64,000 nt of DNA from Limnephilus marmoratus (Eukaryota > Arthropoda > Insecta > Trichoptera > Limnephilidae). Position numbers and translations under genes: made by a program. Below, in pieces: positions 41,613 to 53,115 of the stretch (positions within the stretch are counted from its first letter, which is position 1; each line of letters begins with the position of its first letter). The DNA lies in NCBI GenBank assembly GCA_917880885.1, contig OU862906.1:63220665-63284664 (forward strand), written 5' to 3'. Below the pieces are notes generated by a model. The model did not search any database. It was given only the letters and a program-made list of their open reading frames with translations, and was not told where the DNA came from.

Positions 41613-41689
41613 ATTTTTTTTTCAAAAGAAGCAATTACTTTGTGGTTAGACATTATATTATAAAAATAAAACAAACACTTTGTATTTAA

Positions 41690-41765
41690 CCACGAATTTA
41701 TTATTTTATATATCGACCGGTTTCGCTTTAAAAAGTTGCGAGTGAGAGTGATTCTGCATAAGAGT
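41690..41765 (-). ncRNA. Hammerhead/Penelope end relic
   Basis: The minus strand retains GCGAAACCGGTCGA with a short GC-closed stem, but no CUGANGA. Probably the remains of a Penelope-like terminal repeat. Confidence 0.35.
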
Positions 41766-41789
41766 TCACAAGCTTAAATAGTTGTAATA

Positions 41790-43010
41790 CACGGTACAAG
41801 CTAATGGTTTTCCTTCGAATTTTGCAGCCCATAGTCTGCAACTCGAATTTCACATATTGCACATGGAACACAAAAATGGTTTCCTTCGAAATGTGTCAGC
41901 AGATGAACCCATAACTAGAATTTAATCGTTACATTCTATTGAACACAAAACTATTTTTAACTGAAGCGTGGATCTCTTTGCGAGTCCCCAGCTAAATTAT
42001 GGCTATAAGCAGAACAAGAAAATGGTTTGTATCAGAATTTTGCTCATTTTTAAATTTTTTTATGCTGCACTCGGAATTTTAAAACGGCTTCGAATTTCAT
42101 CCGGCATTTATTATTATTATTTTTTTATTTTGTATGACAGACAGGTAAGTCCAATTATGGTACAATTTTCTTACAACTAACAATACGTGTACATATTTTT
42201 TTTAAACATGGTATAATGATATTATCTGCTGGTAGGGCATTAAGCAATGTCACACCTCTTGTCATGCTATGTTGAGCCATGACAACTGTCCGACCCTGCG
42301 GTATGCAGAATAGGGCATGGCTACGAGTTCGACAGTATTTATCAGGAGCGAATAAGCCACAGCATGATAGGAGATATTGACAATCGATAAGGTTTTTTAG
42401 TAACTTTAATTCGAATACCATGATTCCGGCAATACGCCTGGTCTCCAGGCTTTGATAATTTGTCTCCTTTAGCAGTTCCACGTGATGCATGATTTTCGGA
42501 TATATTCCGTAAGAACGCATGTAAACATACCTTAGGATTTTTTTCTGGATTTGTTCAATCATATTTATGTATTTAAGTTGATAAGGTATCCAGACAATAC
42601 TAGCATACTCCAGCTTGCTTCTAACCACTCAGTTGAACATGGTGGTCATTGCTTCTACGTTATTGAATTGTTTGCAAGTTCTAATTACAAAACCAAGAAT
42701 TTTGGAGCAAGCCGAAGTAAGTAATTGGAACACAAAACTGATTTTGTCTTAGGAGTGGATCAGTGCACCTGTCCTCAGTTTAATGATACTGTACCTTGAA
42801 GTGGAAAATGGGTCTCCTCCAATTTTTGCAGCACGTAGTCTGAAATCAGAATTTTATAACTCGACTTCAAATACGATGATGTTTTCCTACGAAATGCGTC
42901 AGCAGATGATTCTGCAACCGGAATTTTATTTGTGCATTCTGAACACACGACTGATTTTAGCGAATGAATCTATGTTCGCGTCCACCAGTCTAACAAAGTA
43001 AATTATAAAT
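41790..43010 (+). repeat. Decayed repeated unit on both sides of a LINE insertion
   Basis: Phrases such as TTTGCAGCCCATAGTCTGCA / TTTGCAGCACGTAGTCTGAA, GTCAGCAGATGA and GAACACAAAACT recur at 41815-41990 and 42725-42965 in the same order, with a LINE between. They look like an old repeat that the LINE entered or was duplicated around. No function is visible. Confidence 0.45.
42107..42714 (-). pseudogene. LINE RT tail
   Basis: The minus strand starts CSKILGFVIRTCKQFNNVEA, has an in-frame stop, then MVRSKLEYASIVWIPYQLKY, KKILRYVYMRSYGIYP and the C-terminal LFCIPQGRTVVMAQHSMTRG. The 3' end is an A-rich/AAT tract (42107-42130). Related to the fragments at 8416 and 37850. Confidence 0.8.
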
Positions 43011-43739
43011 AATTGTACTCACTTTTTTATAATTACGCATTGAACACAAATAAGATTTTACGTTTATTTAATTAACTTTAAAGTGTATCTGATTAACCGC
43101 AAAGAAAACCGTTCTCGCGTTCTGTTGTGGTTTTTTTATTATATATTTTGGGTTGCTTTTCCGCGGGAAACAGTTTCCCCACCCCTGCTATGTAGTATTT
43201 ATGTACCCCTAGGCATTTTCGCGTATTTCGCATAACTTATAGTAAAACATATCACCCCACACTTTGAATACTGGAAACACAATTATAATTTACATCTTTC
43301 AAGTAGATTCGGATAAGTAATAAAACTAAGTTCTAAGAAGTCAGAAGTTTGCTGAAAGCCGCCAGCTGTGAGCTGTGAGAGAATTAATGCAAGCGTTGAT
43401 GAAAGTTAATCAGTTGAAATGAATAGTGAAGAGATAGTGTAAACTTTAAATAATTCATAATCTGCTCGTTCATAGACGGTGGTAATTTAAGTATCTTAGT
43501 AAAAAACATTTTTTATATGTGTAACTATAAAATATTTATAATATGAATTGTTTGTTTGGGCCCGTAAATACGCAAAATGAATGAATAGTTTTGATCGTGT
43601 AACAACCCAATTCTTGAAGATAGACATGCAAATCCAATATTTTACGAAGATTTAATCTATATCTATCCGCATTCCGCACTAGATATTTTATATACCTTTT
43701 GATTACAAAAATAATTTTTCAAAATTAAGATTTGCATGA
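43011..43739. other. No recognisable feature
   Basis: Nothing recognised. Confidence 0.4.
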
Positions 43740-44200
43740 AACGGGCAGGGCAAGCGTTCCTCTTATGATGAATATATACGTGAAATCTTATTTAGATACT
43801 ATTTTGATTAATCTTTACGACGAATCGGCTTACAGTATGAACATCAAAAAATATGCTACGGATAAATTGAAGCTTTAACTACTTTATCTATGTATTGGAA
43901 TTACAATAAAATTAAATTTAAGTAACAAAAAATATAAGCGTAAACCACTAAAAAAAATGTTTTCTCATGACTTAACTATGAAGTAATGTAAGTAACAATT
44001 TTTAAAAAATACCCCTTTACGGCTAAGACTATTTTTGACTTTATCTATGTTCTAACTTTTTTTCGTTCTTATAAAATTATGCACAAAATAAATAAAAACC
44101 ACTTTTTCGCTTACTAGCCTCGTGCAAAAAGACGCTCGATTTTAAAATTTTGCAGGCATTAGATTCGACATATTTCTAGCGTTTATATTCCTCTTAAGAG
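43740..44200 (-). repeat. Dispersed repeat R1, copy b
   Basis: Inverted relative of 8655-9105 across its length (AATCTTTACGACGAATCGGC, AAAATATAAGCGTAAACCAC, ATTCCTCTTAA at the end). Confidence 0.7.
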
Positions 44201-44202
44201 CA

Positions 44203-44432
44203 TTTTACCTAGCCCCACACAGGATGCTTATAAGGGAAATAATTTCCATCATATTTGGTGCTGAGTGGAGGGTCTTTTTAAGGAAAGGAAGGAGAGGAAG
44301 TTCTGGGAGGGGAAAAGATATGGGGGTGTGTCCAGAAGTGACGGATGTATAATTGCATCCTTCTCACTGCGGCGCAAGTCGAAGGGTCGAGAGAGACCAG
44401 CTGGAGAGGTCTAAGAGTCCCCTAAAACCGGT
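44203..44432 (-). mobile_element. Short non-autonomous LINE derivative (copy F), 3' half
   Basis: The minus strand matches from the CTCTCCAGCTGG region through the polypyrimidine block and AAAGACCCTCCAC to the terminal CATCCTGTGTGGGG. The 5' half is missing. Confidence 0.75.
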
Positions 44433-45604
44433 AGTGATATAAAATATTATTCCTGCTATTACATAAAATTTACGTAGTTTATTTTGCAGATAATATATGT
44501 AAAATTTTAAAAAAAGATTGAGGTAATAGATAAACGATCCCATAGATCAAATCAGTAAGTATAAACATAGGCAAAATTAACTTTCATTCGTTGTATTAGA
44601 ATATATGTAGGTAGTGGACACAAAATGCAAGTTTATGTTTATTGTAAATACGGGATAGGGTAGGAGAATCTCAAGCAAGTGAATAAATATTATGTACCTA
44701 TATATAATCACACATTTTCAGGTTAATAATATTAATTTGGTTGTCAATCTTGCTAATTTTAGAAAAAATATTAGATAAGCGAAGGTTCAAAATGTTATTT
44801 TTTTCTCTGGAAGAATGTCAGTGTCGGTGTAGATATTGATAATGTATTTGTTTTTGGAAATGGGGACAATCGGAAGCAGCTAAGGCTTACTACATTATTC
44901 AAAAGATTGAATCTCCCGAATTGATCTAGCAGAATGGAAAACTACAAAAGTTTTGAGTTTAATTTAATTTGTCCCGGGGTCGATACTACTCGTCTTTTTG
45001 ATTTTATTATTGAAATGTAGCTCAAAAATATATAGACGAATTAATGAAATATAACGGAAAACAAATTGTAGATAAATAGTAGGTATTTTATATAAGTACT
45101 TTTTAAATGAAAGCCATTGAAACGATTTTTTTATCAACGAATAAGACAAAAGGTAGTAGCTAAATGGGACAAAAATTCACTTGAAGCGTGAATCTTTTTT
45201 TCATGGTTAATTAATAAAAGTTTTTTTGTAAAATATAAAACAACAACTGGGAGCAAATTAAAAAAAGATAGCTTTAAATTCAAATTTTCTGGAATTTGGA
45301 AGGTGGCAGTTTAGTTGGGAGGTGTTTGCATAAGTTCACTTTTTAGTCTTTTCGATATATTTCTCTTGTTCCTGTTATCATCCGGATACGTTTCAAGTCA
45401 TACGATGGACGTATTGCCAAATGTGGTGTTTTTTTTCGTTAAATAATTAAAGAATCATTATATGCATATTTAAGCAAGCTTCCATTATCAAAATGTATAA
45501 AGAAAAAAAATAACAAGGAATATCAAGAATTCTACAAGCTAATGAGAAATGGAAATCAAATTTTAAAAATAAATTGATAAATCCTTATATCACATAAAAA
45601 AATA
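44433..45604. other. No recognisable feature
   Basis: About 1.2 kb with no recognised coding or repeat signal. Confidence 0.4.
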
Positions 45605-46025
45605 CATATTTGTTTTTTTTTATATAGTGATACCTCATAAGAGTCTCAGCTGCTCCTGTCTGTAGCCAGTGAGACTATTGCATCACCAATTGGGGTATGT
45701 TGTGAGGCTGAAGGTGGTGGGGAAGGGAAGGAGTTAGGGAACAGGAAGGTGGGGAAGTACCTGGCTATTCAGATCTGGTCACCAAACATGGCTAATAATG
45801 CCATTTCAAGCAACGTTTCAATTCTGAATTGTGGTCTTACACCAGGGCGATACTGAGAGTATCTTCCACTCTGGAACGTGCCGCAGATATTCATGTATTA
45901 TTTTGAATGAATAAATTGTGGAAAACCACAAAAATTAATCAAATACAATTTTTTTTGCCACGCCGGGATTCGATCCCGCGACCTTCGGAATTCGGGTCAA
46001 GAGCCTTACCGCTGGACAATGCCCT
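45605..46025 (-). mobile_element. SINE-A copy 7, full length with head
   Basis: The minus-strand head (46022-45958) has TGTCCAGCGGTAAGGCTC and GCGGGATCGAATCCCGGCG. The body matches 24476-24903, and a T-run (A-tail) lies near 45614-45625. Confidence 0.85.
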
Positions 46026-46568
46026 AACACAATAATGGTTCCACGACAACTCAACAAAGTGGCATTTTAACACCCCTTTGAAAAGGCATTGAAAAAAAAC
46101 CAATAACCTAACCAAACGTATCCTATTTAACTAAAGTTTAATTTTTTTCATCACGTAGTTGTCTGTCATCACTTCCAACAATGACTATCAGCGTTATATT
46201 GCTGTTTTGACTGGTAGTTTCACATCTACGGCCAAATGATTTTTGAGTTCGTATTTGTAAGGAAGGTATACACGGCAAGTAAAGGTGGGATGAATTCTCT
46301 GCGATTTGGTACACTGAAAGGTGAGATGGCTTCTCTGCGCATGGTTCACTATGTTATTGAATGATTTCACCACAAATATAAATAATTTCCAAAGGAATCT
46401 CGCGACGCGTTTTTATAAAAGATTTATAAATTCACGGGGAGACCGTTATCACTGCGGTTGATAGCAAGCACTGAAGTGCTAAGGGACAAGTGGAGAGAGG
46501 GAAGGGAACAATTATTAATGGAATAAATTATTCCCAAAAAAAATTCAAAAATTATTCGCAGGTTTGTC
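46026..46568. other. No recognisable feature
   Basis: Nothing recognised. ACGACAACTCAACAAAGTG at about 46041 recurs near 49958. Confidence 0.4.
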
Positions 46569-47036
46569 ACCTTAAAGGTCTATGCCCATTACACCGTTCC
46601 ATACCATGACCGTACTATGAACGTATCAGACACGAAATAAACACGCTACGCTCTACTATGCCCACTAGAACGTGCTAACACCGTATTATACCCGTAATAT
46701 ACGTAAAGGTACTCTGCCCACTACACCGTTCCATACCATGACCGTAACCGTAGCGGCGCATGCAAAAAAGTATTCTTTGTATCGATCAGTATGAAACGCT
46801 GCCCACTAGACCGTTCCGTTTCGTCGCGTGCCAGGCACAGAGCGGACCGGCACCTGCAAAATATTGTCACCGAGAATGCGCCGTCAGTCCGGTCATGGTA
46901 TGCGACGGTGTTGGTCGGTTACGGAACGGTCTAGTGGGCAGCGTTTCATACTGATCAATACAAAGAATACTTTTTTGCATGCGCCGCTACGGTTACGGTC
47001 ATGGTATGGAACGGTGTAGTGGGCGTAGAGCTATAA
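46569..47036. mobile_element. GC-rich foldback element, nested inverted repeats
   Basis: GCCCACTACACCGTTCCATA occurs at about 46578 (one change), at 46716, and inverted at about 47005-47025. The inner arms (46712-46824 and 46916-47033) are roughly 110 bp with few differences and include CGGCGCATGCAAAAAAGTAT. The loop of about 90 bp is GC-rich. No coding sequence is recognised and the class is uncertain. Confidence 0.8.
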
Positions 47037-47039
47037 TCG

Positions 47040-48163
47040 GCGCGAACAATTGCCGTGTTGTTAAATTTAAACCATATTATAGGAAATAAATAGCCATTCA
47101 ATTGCCAATACAAACAAAACCACCAATGTTGAAATAATCGATGAAGGTAGGTACCTACTTAATGCATTCATTCATTAGTAAAGTACAATATAATTATGTT
47201 TATACTGGCAGGCATGTAGTTACATAAAGTATAATGGCAAACGGAATATAATTGGATACAGCGCAGGCAGGGAGGGCGCTACAAATGAGTTCCCGCCATT
47301 GTTTGCGACCACGAGAGGGAGAAGGAGGGGTACGGGGGGGGGGGCATAAACAATTCCCTTAGTGTTGTTACTGTTTGCACCCTTTCAGTGCTCATAATAA
47401 GAGTGCATAAAGATAATACAGTTTATTAAAGCTATATCCCTTAATTTTGTCAATATTTCATGTCATGGTTTCTTCAATAATAAGGAACTCCAGTGAAAAA
47501 TATTATGGCTTTAAAAAAATATGTTCATATAATGGCTTTTATATTTAATAATATAAAAGGCAGAGTTTTTAATTTTTTTTTAAAAAGTCCATTTTTAATC
47601 GCATTGTAAAAACACGCCGTCAAGTTGGCATTATTGAAATTTTAGTGGTGACGTCACCGTAAAGTCATTGTATGGGAATGTATGATATGACACAAGCCAT
47701 CGTATTAATTTATTCGTTTATTTACATACTTTACTAAACATTATTTAGGCCTAAATAATGTTTCAAAAATAAAGGTATAACTCACTATTGTACATAGAAA
47801 TCATAGCGGGCATGCGCACATCAAATCCCCAAAGTTTCATCGCAATCGGATGAATAGTTTAGCAACGCATAGGCATCTCATATATGTGTCATCTATATTT
47901 TAAGTACTTAACCTATATTTTGTTTTTAACATATTATATTATGTTACTTGTATTTTGTAAACTCATTATTTTCACTGTAATAAAAAAAATATGTACTGCA
48001 TTCAAAACCCCTATGGGCATTTAAATAAATAAATAAAACAAATAAATAAATAAAATAAATAAATAAACAAACACATTTTGATTTTTATGTATAAGTATAG
48101 ATACGTCTGTTAAATTCAGTGTGAATCAACTAATTTTTTAAATTAAAAATGGCGAGTCTGAAG
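47040..48163. other. Mostly unrecognised; LINE-like AAAT tail at the end
   Basis: 47800-47885 contains ATCGCAATCGGATGAATAGT, matching the end block of the family-K repeats. 48016-48072 is an (AAAT)n tract like the LINE tails. Otherwise there is nothing I can support. Confidence 0.4.
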
Positions 48164-48171
48164 GGTATAGG

Positions 48172-49114
48172 TAGAGACACTGATTCATCGCATTAACGAT
48201 ATATTCGCGAATTAGTTTTAGCGATAAAAACGTTAAAACGCGAAATAGCAGCGATTTTTACAACAAACTCAACAAATTGGTAAATGTATTAGAAGGGTCA
48301 AAATATCCATACGCTCATTTGCTTTGGGAGGACTTGGTGTCCCTAAGCCTTTCTTTTCAAAAATTGAGTGATGGTGTTTTCCCTGCCAAAACCTTAAAGG
48401 CTGTGCAGGAGGTAAAGAACCGGGTTGTCTTAACCCAAATAAAAACTCAAATAAGAGAGTTGTCAGAAGAGTTAGAGAGACTGGCATCTCATATGCTGAA
48501 CCGTCAAGACAACAGCACTAATCAATTTCTTGAGCACGCAGGTAAAATGTTCAATCCTGCAATTGTAGGTCAGAATGTCCAGCGATCAGACGCTATTCTT
48601 TTAGCAAGTAAAAGTAGGCTTGCTCCAACGTTTAAATCTGTTGATGACAGTAAATTCCTGGAAAGTAACAGGTATTTTCAAAGACAGCTTGTAGAGCAAG
48701 TGAGGGATGGAGTCACTGTAGATATAATTCAGCTACTCTTAGCTGTAAAAATTGTTCACAGAGAATTTGCTGAGGCAGCTCTGATGACTGTGTGGGCCAC
48801 TGTGAATAGTGTTGACGCAGAAAGATTTTTTAGTTGCTATAATCTTGTATTGACAGATCGTAGAACGAACATGACACACTCTACTGTAGAAACATGTGCC
48901 ATGTTGAGTTTCAACCAATAATAAAATAAACATGTTTCAAGTGATTTTGCCAATTTAATTGTTTTTCCCCCCTTGCCGACTCCCATTCCTTGACGTTATC
49001 CTATTTAGCTATAAACGCTATGAAAACGCAAAATTAAAGCTATAAAAGCTATTTTTTCAATAATTAGGTAATGCTACATTTCTTAAAAATTAAAGCTATG
49101 AATCAGTGTCTCTA
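48172..49114 (+). mobile_element. hAT element, internally deleted, with transposase C-terminus
   Basis: Terminal inverted repeats TAGAGACACTGATTCAT at both ends. The flanks GGTATAGG (48164-48171) and GGTATACG (49115-49122) match an 8-bp duplication at 7 of 8 bases. At 943 bp it carries only the 3' part of a transposase gene. Confidence 0.88.
48277..48921 (+). CDS. hAT transposase, C-terminal part (214 residues)
   Basis: The frame opens at an ATG directly after a TAA, so nothing extends further upstream in frame. The last 50 residues, ALMTVWATVNSVDAERFFSC followed by YNLVLTDRRTNMTHSTVE and ALLSF-like CAMLSF, form the hATC dimerisation block (S-V-x-A-E-R-x-F-S, then the TxxRxxM helix). A helical middle (residues 40-80) precedes it. 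Full hAT transposases have about 600 residues; the BED zinc finger and the catalytic D-D part are missing. The frame is undamaged for 645 bp, so the deletion derivative is young or the frame is retained by chance. It cannot catalyse transposition by itself. Confidence 0.8.
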   Translation: MVNVLEGSKYPYAHLLWEDLVSLSLSFQKLSDGVFPAKTLKAVQEVKNRVVLTQIKTQIRELSEELERLASHMLNRQDNSTNQFLEHAGKMFNPAIVGQNVQRSDAILLASKSRLAPTFKSVDDSKFLESNRYFQRQLVEQVRDGVTVDIIQLLLAVKIVHREFAEAALMTVWATVNSVDAERFFSCYNLVLTDRRTNMTHSTVETCAMLSFNQ

Positions 49115-49122
49115 GGTATACG

Positions 49123-50539
49123 ACATAGTAAACAGCTAGAACATCGTGAAATAATCCCTGCTTACGACATAATGTTTTGTTATGAATCGTACGGAATATA
49201 ATTTTTAATCCGTTGAAGGTGCAGTGGGTGTGTTTAATTGAATTATATCTAAAGCTGTTTTTACCGCATTGAAGCTGAATAACCATAACCACAGTGCTGA
49301 ATTTTGTCTGGGTTTATAGAGGTTTTAGATAGTCGTGAAATACGTGTGCAATGTTTAGAATTACTTTTATTAGCGTATTGCAAGAATAACATTTATATTT
49401 ACTAGCAGTTAAAAATCCGCTCCGCCCTGTGGGCGGTTTTTGTTTCGTCTTCGCCAAGTTAGTGTTGGTGACCATTTTATAAATCCAATAGGAGCTGGTT
49501 CCAAAAAAAGTCCACTGTCATCATGTAACCGGGACAGGCAATGACGTCATATGAAATATATACCCGCGTGATACAACTAAGTATTACCGTCAATCTTTCC
49601 ATATTCGAAGAGATACTACAAATTCACAAATTAGAAGTACTTACATCTGCCATGGGCACGTCCCCATGCGACCTGCTAACGGAATTAGCGCCATTTTTTG
49701 ACGAATTCTTAAATTCGAAACCGAATAACAAAGGTAGCTTTGTTTGAAATTTCACGTACACATATGATATTTGTGGAGCGGCGCGTACAGCGTGGCGTCA
49801 GACACGCACTCGAATCCGGGTTCTGAAATTCAACCACGCAGACATTGACGTATTAATACTGTTTGATTTTATAGTGAGTTGGAAACTTTGAAAAAGTGGA
49901 ATATTTATGTGAACTCCCTCTGCGGATGTAAAGTACTATAAATCTGATAAGAGGTTTCACGACAACTCAACAAAGTGTTATGAAAAAAAAGTAATGAAAA
50001 AAAAAAGGATATTATTTGAACAATTTTTTTAATGACTTTCAAAGGAAGTGTTGAAGTTATAATAATTCTGAGTTGTCCGGACACCCTGATTAGACTACCT
50101 ATATTGTAAATAAGGATGTTTATCTAAAATTATATAAAAAAAAACTCCCGACATTTGCACAGGATGTGAGCGATTTCCAAATGGTCCATCCAGTGTCTTA
50201 TTTGTTACTAAGAACTGTTAAAATAATTGTTTCTTATTTAAAATAATTATTTTCCTAACAAAAACCATTAAATTAACATTTTTAATCAATAATCCCGACT
50301 AAAGAAAATAGACATCTAATTAAACACATTGAATTATTTAAGCGGATAATAATTGCATTATCTAAACGGATGGTAATTAATTGATGGCCTCACATATTAT
50401 TTAGCTTACTATGTGCTAATTTCTGATTTAGCACTACTGAAATGGCGGCCGTACGGCAACAAACGACTGACATTTCATTGTGTAAAATTAACCGATTTAT
50501 ATTCAAATTTCAAAATGTGAGTATTGTTTTAATTTAAAT
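49123..50539. other. No recognisable feature
   Basis: 1.4 kb. The 68-residue frame at 49541 has no family motif, and no repeat is recognised. Confidence 0.45.
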
Positions 50540-50790
50540 ACCGCACAAGAGTCCCATCTATTCACAAAATACCCCAATTGGACATGTCAAACAAATGGGG
50601 TATTTTATGAAGCTGAAAACAGCGGGGAGGGGAAAAAGATAGGAAAGAGGAAGGTGGGAATACCAGCCTATCTAGATCTGGTCATCGAATATGGCTTAAG
50701 TTATATCTGACAACGTTTCTTTTTAGAATAATGTTTCCACACCAGGGCCATACTAAGAGTATCTACCACTCTGGAACATGTCGCAAAATA
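50540..50790 (-). mobile_element. SINE-A copy 8, headless
   Basis: Body blocks CCGCACAAGAGTCCC, CACCAGGGCCATACTAAGAG and TACCACTCTGGAACATGTC match SINE-A. A 12-bp-plus inverted phrase (AATACCCCAATTGGACATG and CAAATGGGGTATT) is peculiar to this copy. Confidence 0.7.
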
Positions 50791-50932
50791 ATTTAATACA
50801 TTAATAAAGAAGAATATAACACTAAAAAATTAAAAGAAGATAATAAAATTTAAATTAGAGTATCTTTCTTTCTCTTTCAACTTTTCTACGTAGATATCAT
50901 TTAACTCATACCTATCCATTTTACACTTATCA

Positions 50933-50952
50933 TTTGGCGCCCAACGTGGAGC
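50933..50952 (+). other. Retroelement primer-binding-site-like sequence
   Basis: TTGGCGCCCAACGTGGAGC differs by one base from the tRNA-Lys(1,2)-type primer-binding site TGGCGCCCAACGTGGGGC. It directly follows ...CTTATCAT, which would suit an LTR ending in CA. No internal gag/pol and no paired LTR are visible, so at best a remnant. Confidence 0.4.
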
Positions 50953-51136
50953 GCCAAACGTTACATAGAAATGTAACGACAACGGAGGGCGTCAAATGTT
51001 ACTTAAAGATATATAGTGGGTGCCAGTTGATACATAATTGGTCATGTTTAGGTTAATAATGGCTCCTAAGCCCCAAAATAGTGTAACTAACTTGCAGTGG
51101 TCATGCCAGTGATTAGAACTATCTATAGGTTAAATA

Positions 51137-51565
51137 CGTATTTTCAATATTATTTTATGGAATGGAAGCATGGACGCTTACTGAAGAATTAATTAGGCGA
51201 CTTGAGGCATTCGAGATGTGGATCTACAGAAGAATACTTAAAATAAGCTGGATGGACAGGGTCACAAATGAAGATGTTATGGTTCGGATGAATAAAGAAG
51301 TAATTAAAACCATAAAAATCCGAAAACTTCAATATCTTGGACACGTGATGAGACATCCAGAGAAGTATGAGATCCTGCATCTCATAATGCAGGGAAAGAT
51401 TGCCGGAAGACGGGGCCCTGGAAGAAGGAGAACCTCATGGCTGAAAAACCTGAGACAGTGGTTTGGCCAGTCTACCGTGGAGCTGTTCCGGGCCGCAGTA
51501 AACAAAGTCCGCATAGCCAACATGATAGCCAACGTCCGTTGAACGGACAAGGCACAAGAAGAAGA
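51137..51565 (+). mobile_element. LINE RT-tail insertion with 12-bp TSD
   Basis: Perfect 12-bp flanking repeat ATAGGTTAAATA (51125-51136 and 51566-51577). A 126-residue frame reads MEAWTLTEELIRRLEAFEMW, RRILKISWMDRVTNEDVMVR, LQYLGHVMRHPEKYEILHLI and GKIAGRRGPGRRRTSWLKNL: the C-terminal tail of a common insect endonuclease-RT (RTE/R-element-like). It ends with a short GAA-repeat. The frame is intact, so the truncated insertion is probably young. Confidence 0.88.
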
Positions 51566-51577
51566 ATAGGTTAAATA

Positions 51578-52162
51578 GTCACTTCGAATGTTTAACTTCG
51601 ATGAAACAGAGTTTAGACGACAAGTTCTGTTGCTGTTAGTTTATATACCTTATTTACGTTTAATTAGTTAATCTGTTAGTTTATCTGCTTATATACGTTT
51701 ATTCCTTGCTGATCGGAGGGTTTTGGATTTTGCACAATTGATACGCCACAGTTGTTACTAATGGCTTAAAATTTAAAACAAAAAAACGTCAAATGGTTTC
51801 ATGTGAATCATTTTGTTCTTAAAGTAACTTAATATTCGTCGCCCTCCGTGGTCTTCAAATTACTAGACTACATATTACGTACCAGAACGAAAAAATAATA
51901 ATAGGAGTTATGTATGAAAAAGTATATTTTTTGATATTACTGCTATAAAACAAACAAAAATTATAAAAAATAACTAACATGTTAACTACTTCTTGAATCA
52001 AAAATTTGTCAATAATCAACACTTATATTATAAAGGACGGACCACATTAATTGAGTAGGCGAACTCAGCTGATGATGGCGGGGGACACACGAGCCTCGAA
52101 CTCACCCGAAGTCACCCGAACGACGCGCGATAATTTATGAACGCAGAGTTTCGGTGCAGCAA
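51578..52162. other. No recognisable feature
   Basis: Nothing recognised. Confidence 0.4.
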
Positions 52163-52476
52163 TTTGGGAGGCGGGAATGGGTACCGCCGCAGCGGGAACC
52201 TTTATTGGATAACCAACACCTCTGCCATAGGTCACCCCAAGTGGCTCGTTGCGTTTGGTGATTTAGCAGGGGTGCCCGGGTTCATGGGGCGAGGTTTGTC
52301 TAGGTCTTGGAGGCGGATGTCCAGGACACACTAAACCCAAATTCCTACCCATCCCTTAAACCCTTTTCCTTCTCAAAACTCTCCTCTCCTTCCTTTCCCT
52401 AAAAAAACCTCCACACAGCATCCCCAAAGATGACATAGGCCCTGAGGGAAATTATTTTCCTGTGTGGAGCTCATGT
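52163..52476 (+). mobile_element. Short non-autonomous LINE derivative (copy C)
   Basis: 5' leader TTGGGAGGCGGGAATGGGTA, GGTCACCCCAAGTGG and the 3' end CCACACAGCATCCCCAAAG, TAGGCCCTGAGGGAAATT, GTGTGGAGCTCATGTAAAA. About 130 bp in the middle is deleted, and one strand of the hairpin is lost. Confidence 0.85.
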
Positions 52477-52492
52477 AAAATATATAAAAAAA

Positions 52493-52595
52493 GCTGAAGA
52501 TTCGGCAGATTTTCTGCTGAAACCGAAACTGACCGAAACCAGATTTTTTGCCGAAATTTGCCGAACCTTCGGTCCATCACTAGTAAATACACCAT
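52493..52595. repeat. Transposon-end-like fragment
   Basis: Iterations of GCCGAAA/CGGCAGA-type words lead to CCTTCGGTCCATCACTAGTA. This resembles one end of an hAT-like non-autonomous element, but no matching partner end is visible. Confidence 0.35.
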
Positions 52596-52704
52596 AACAA
52601 TATTTTACTCTAACCTGAATCGACCAATCTTTCAAAATATCGACTGCATTTCTTATGATCTGCAATGACCGTTTCGTGATTGGTTTCATCTATGATGGTC
52701 CTCA

Positions 52705-52850
52705 TACATTTTTTTCAAATCTCCTACTACCACCACAGAAAGCGGAAAATGTTGCTTGTATCGTGATGGATGACTTGCCAGCCGAGTAATCGAACACGTG
52801 ACGCCCGGGTGGGACCCAAATGCGACGTCAATTTGGCCACTGACCTGTTT
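52705..52850 (-). mobile_element. tRNA-derived SINE-C, copy 2
   Basis: Minus-strand head with GGTCAGTGGCCAAATTGACG, GGGTCCCACCCGGGCGTC and GTGTTCGATTACTCGGC. The body reaches TAGGAGATTTGAAAA but lacks the GTAACCCGGG end. Confidence 0.75.
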
Positions 52851-52892
52851 ATGAACTGAATATGGAGGATTAACCATTATCTGGCCCCCTAG

Positions 52893-53115
52893 CACAGTTG
52901 ACCGATAAGGATTGATAGGATAACTTTCTGTAACTTCTCCTCGTTCCCTATCATGACTATAGATCGCCAACGACTAAGTAACAGTCCACAACGACTAAGT
53001 GTTCTTTTATATATTTGTTGTCAATTTTTTTTTTATACGTTAGCGGTCTGTAGTCATACTAGAAATCGATCAGAAGTTACCGAAAGTTATCCTGCCAATT
53101 CTTATCGATCGACCC
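52893..53115. repeat. Inverted-repeat (foldback) element, ~80-bp arms
   Basis: GGATAACTTTCTGTAACTTC and GACCGATAAGGATTG on the left correspond to inverted GAAGTTACCGAAAGTTATCC and CAATTCTTATCGATCG on the right (arms about 52893-52975 and 53035-53115), diverged by roughly 20%. No coding content. Confidence 0.7.

Noticed and set aside
49541..49747. 68-residue plus-strand host exon
   Set aside because: No recognisable domain, no clear splice context and no continuation in neighbouring frames.
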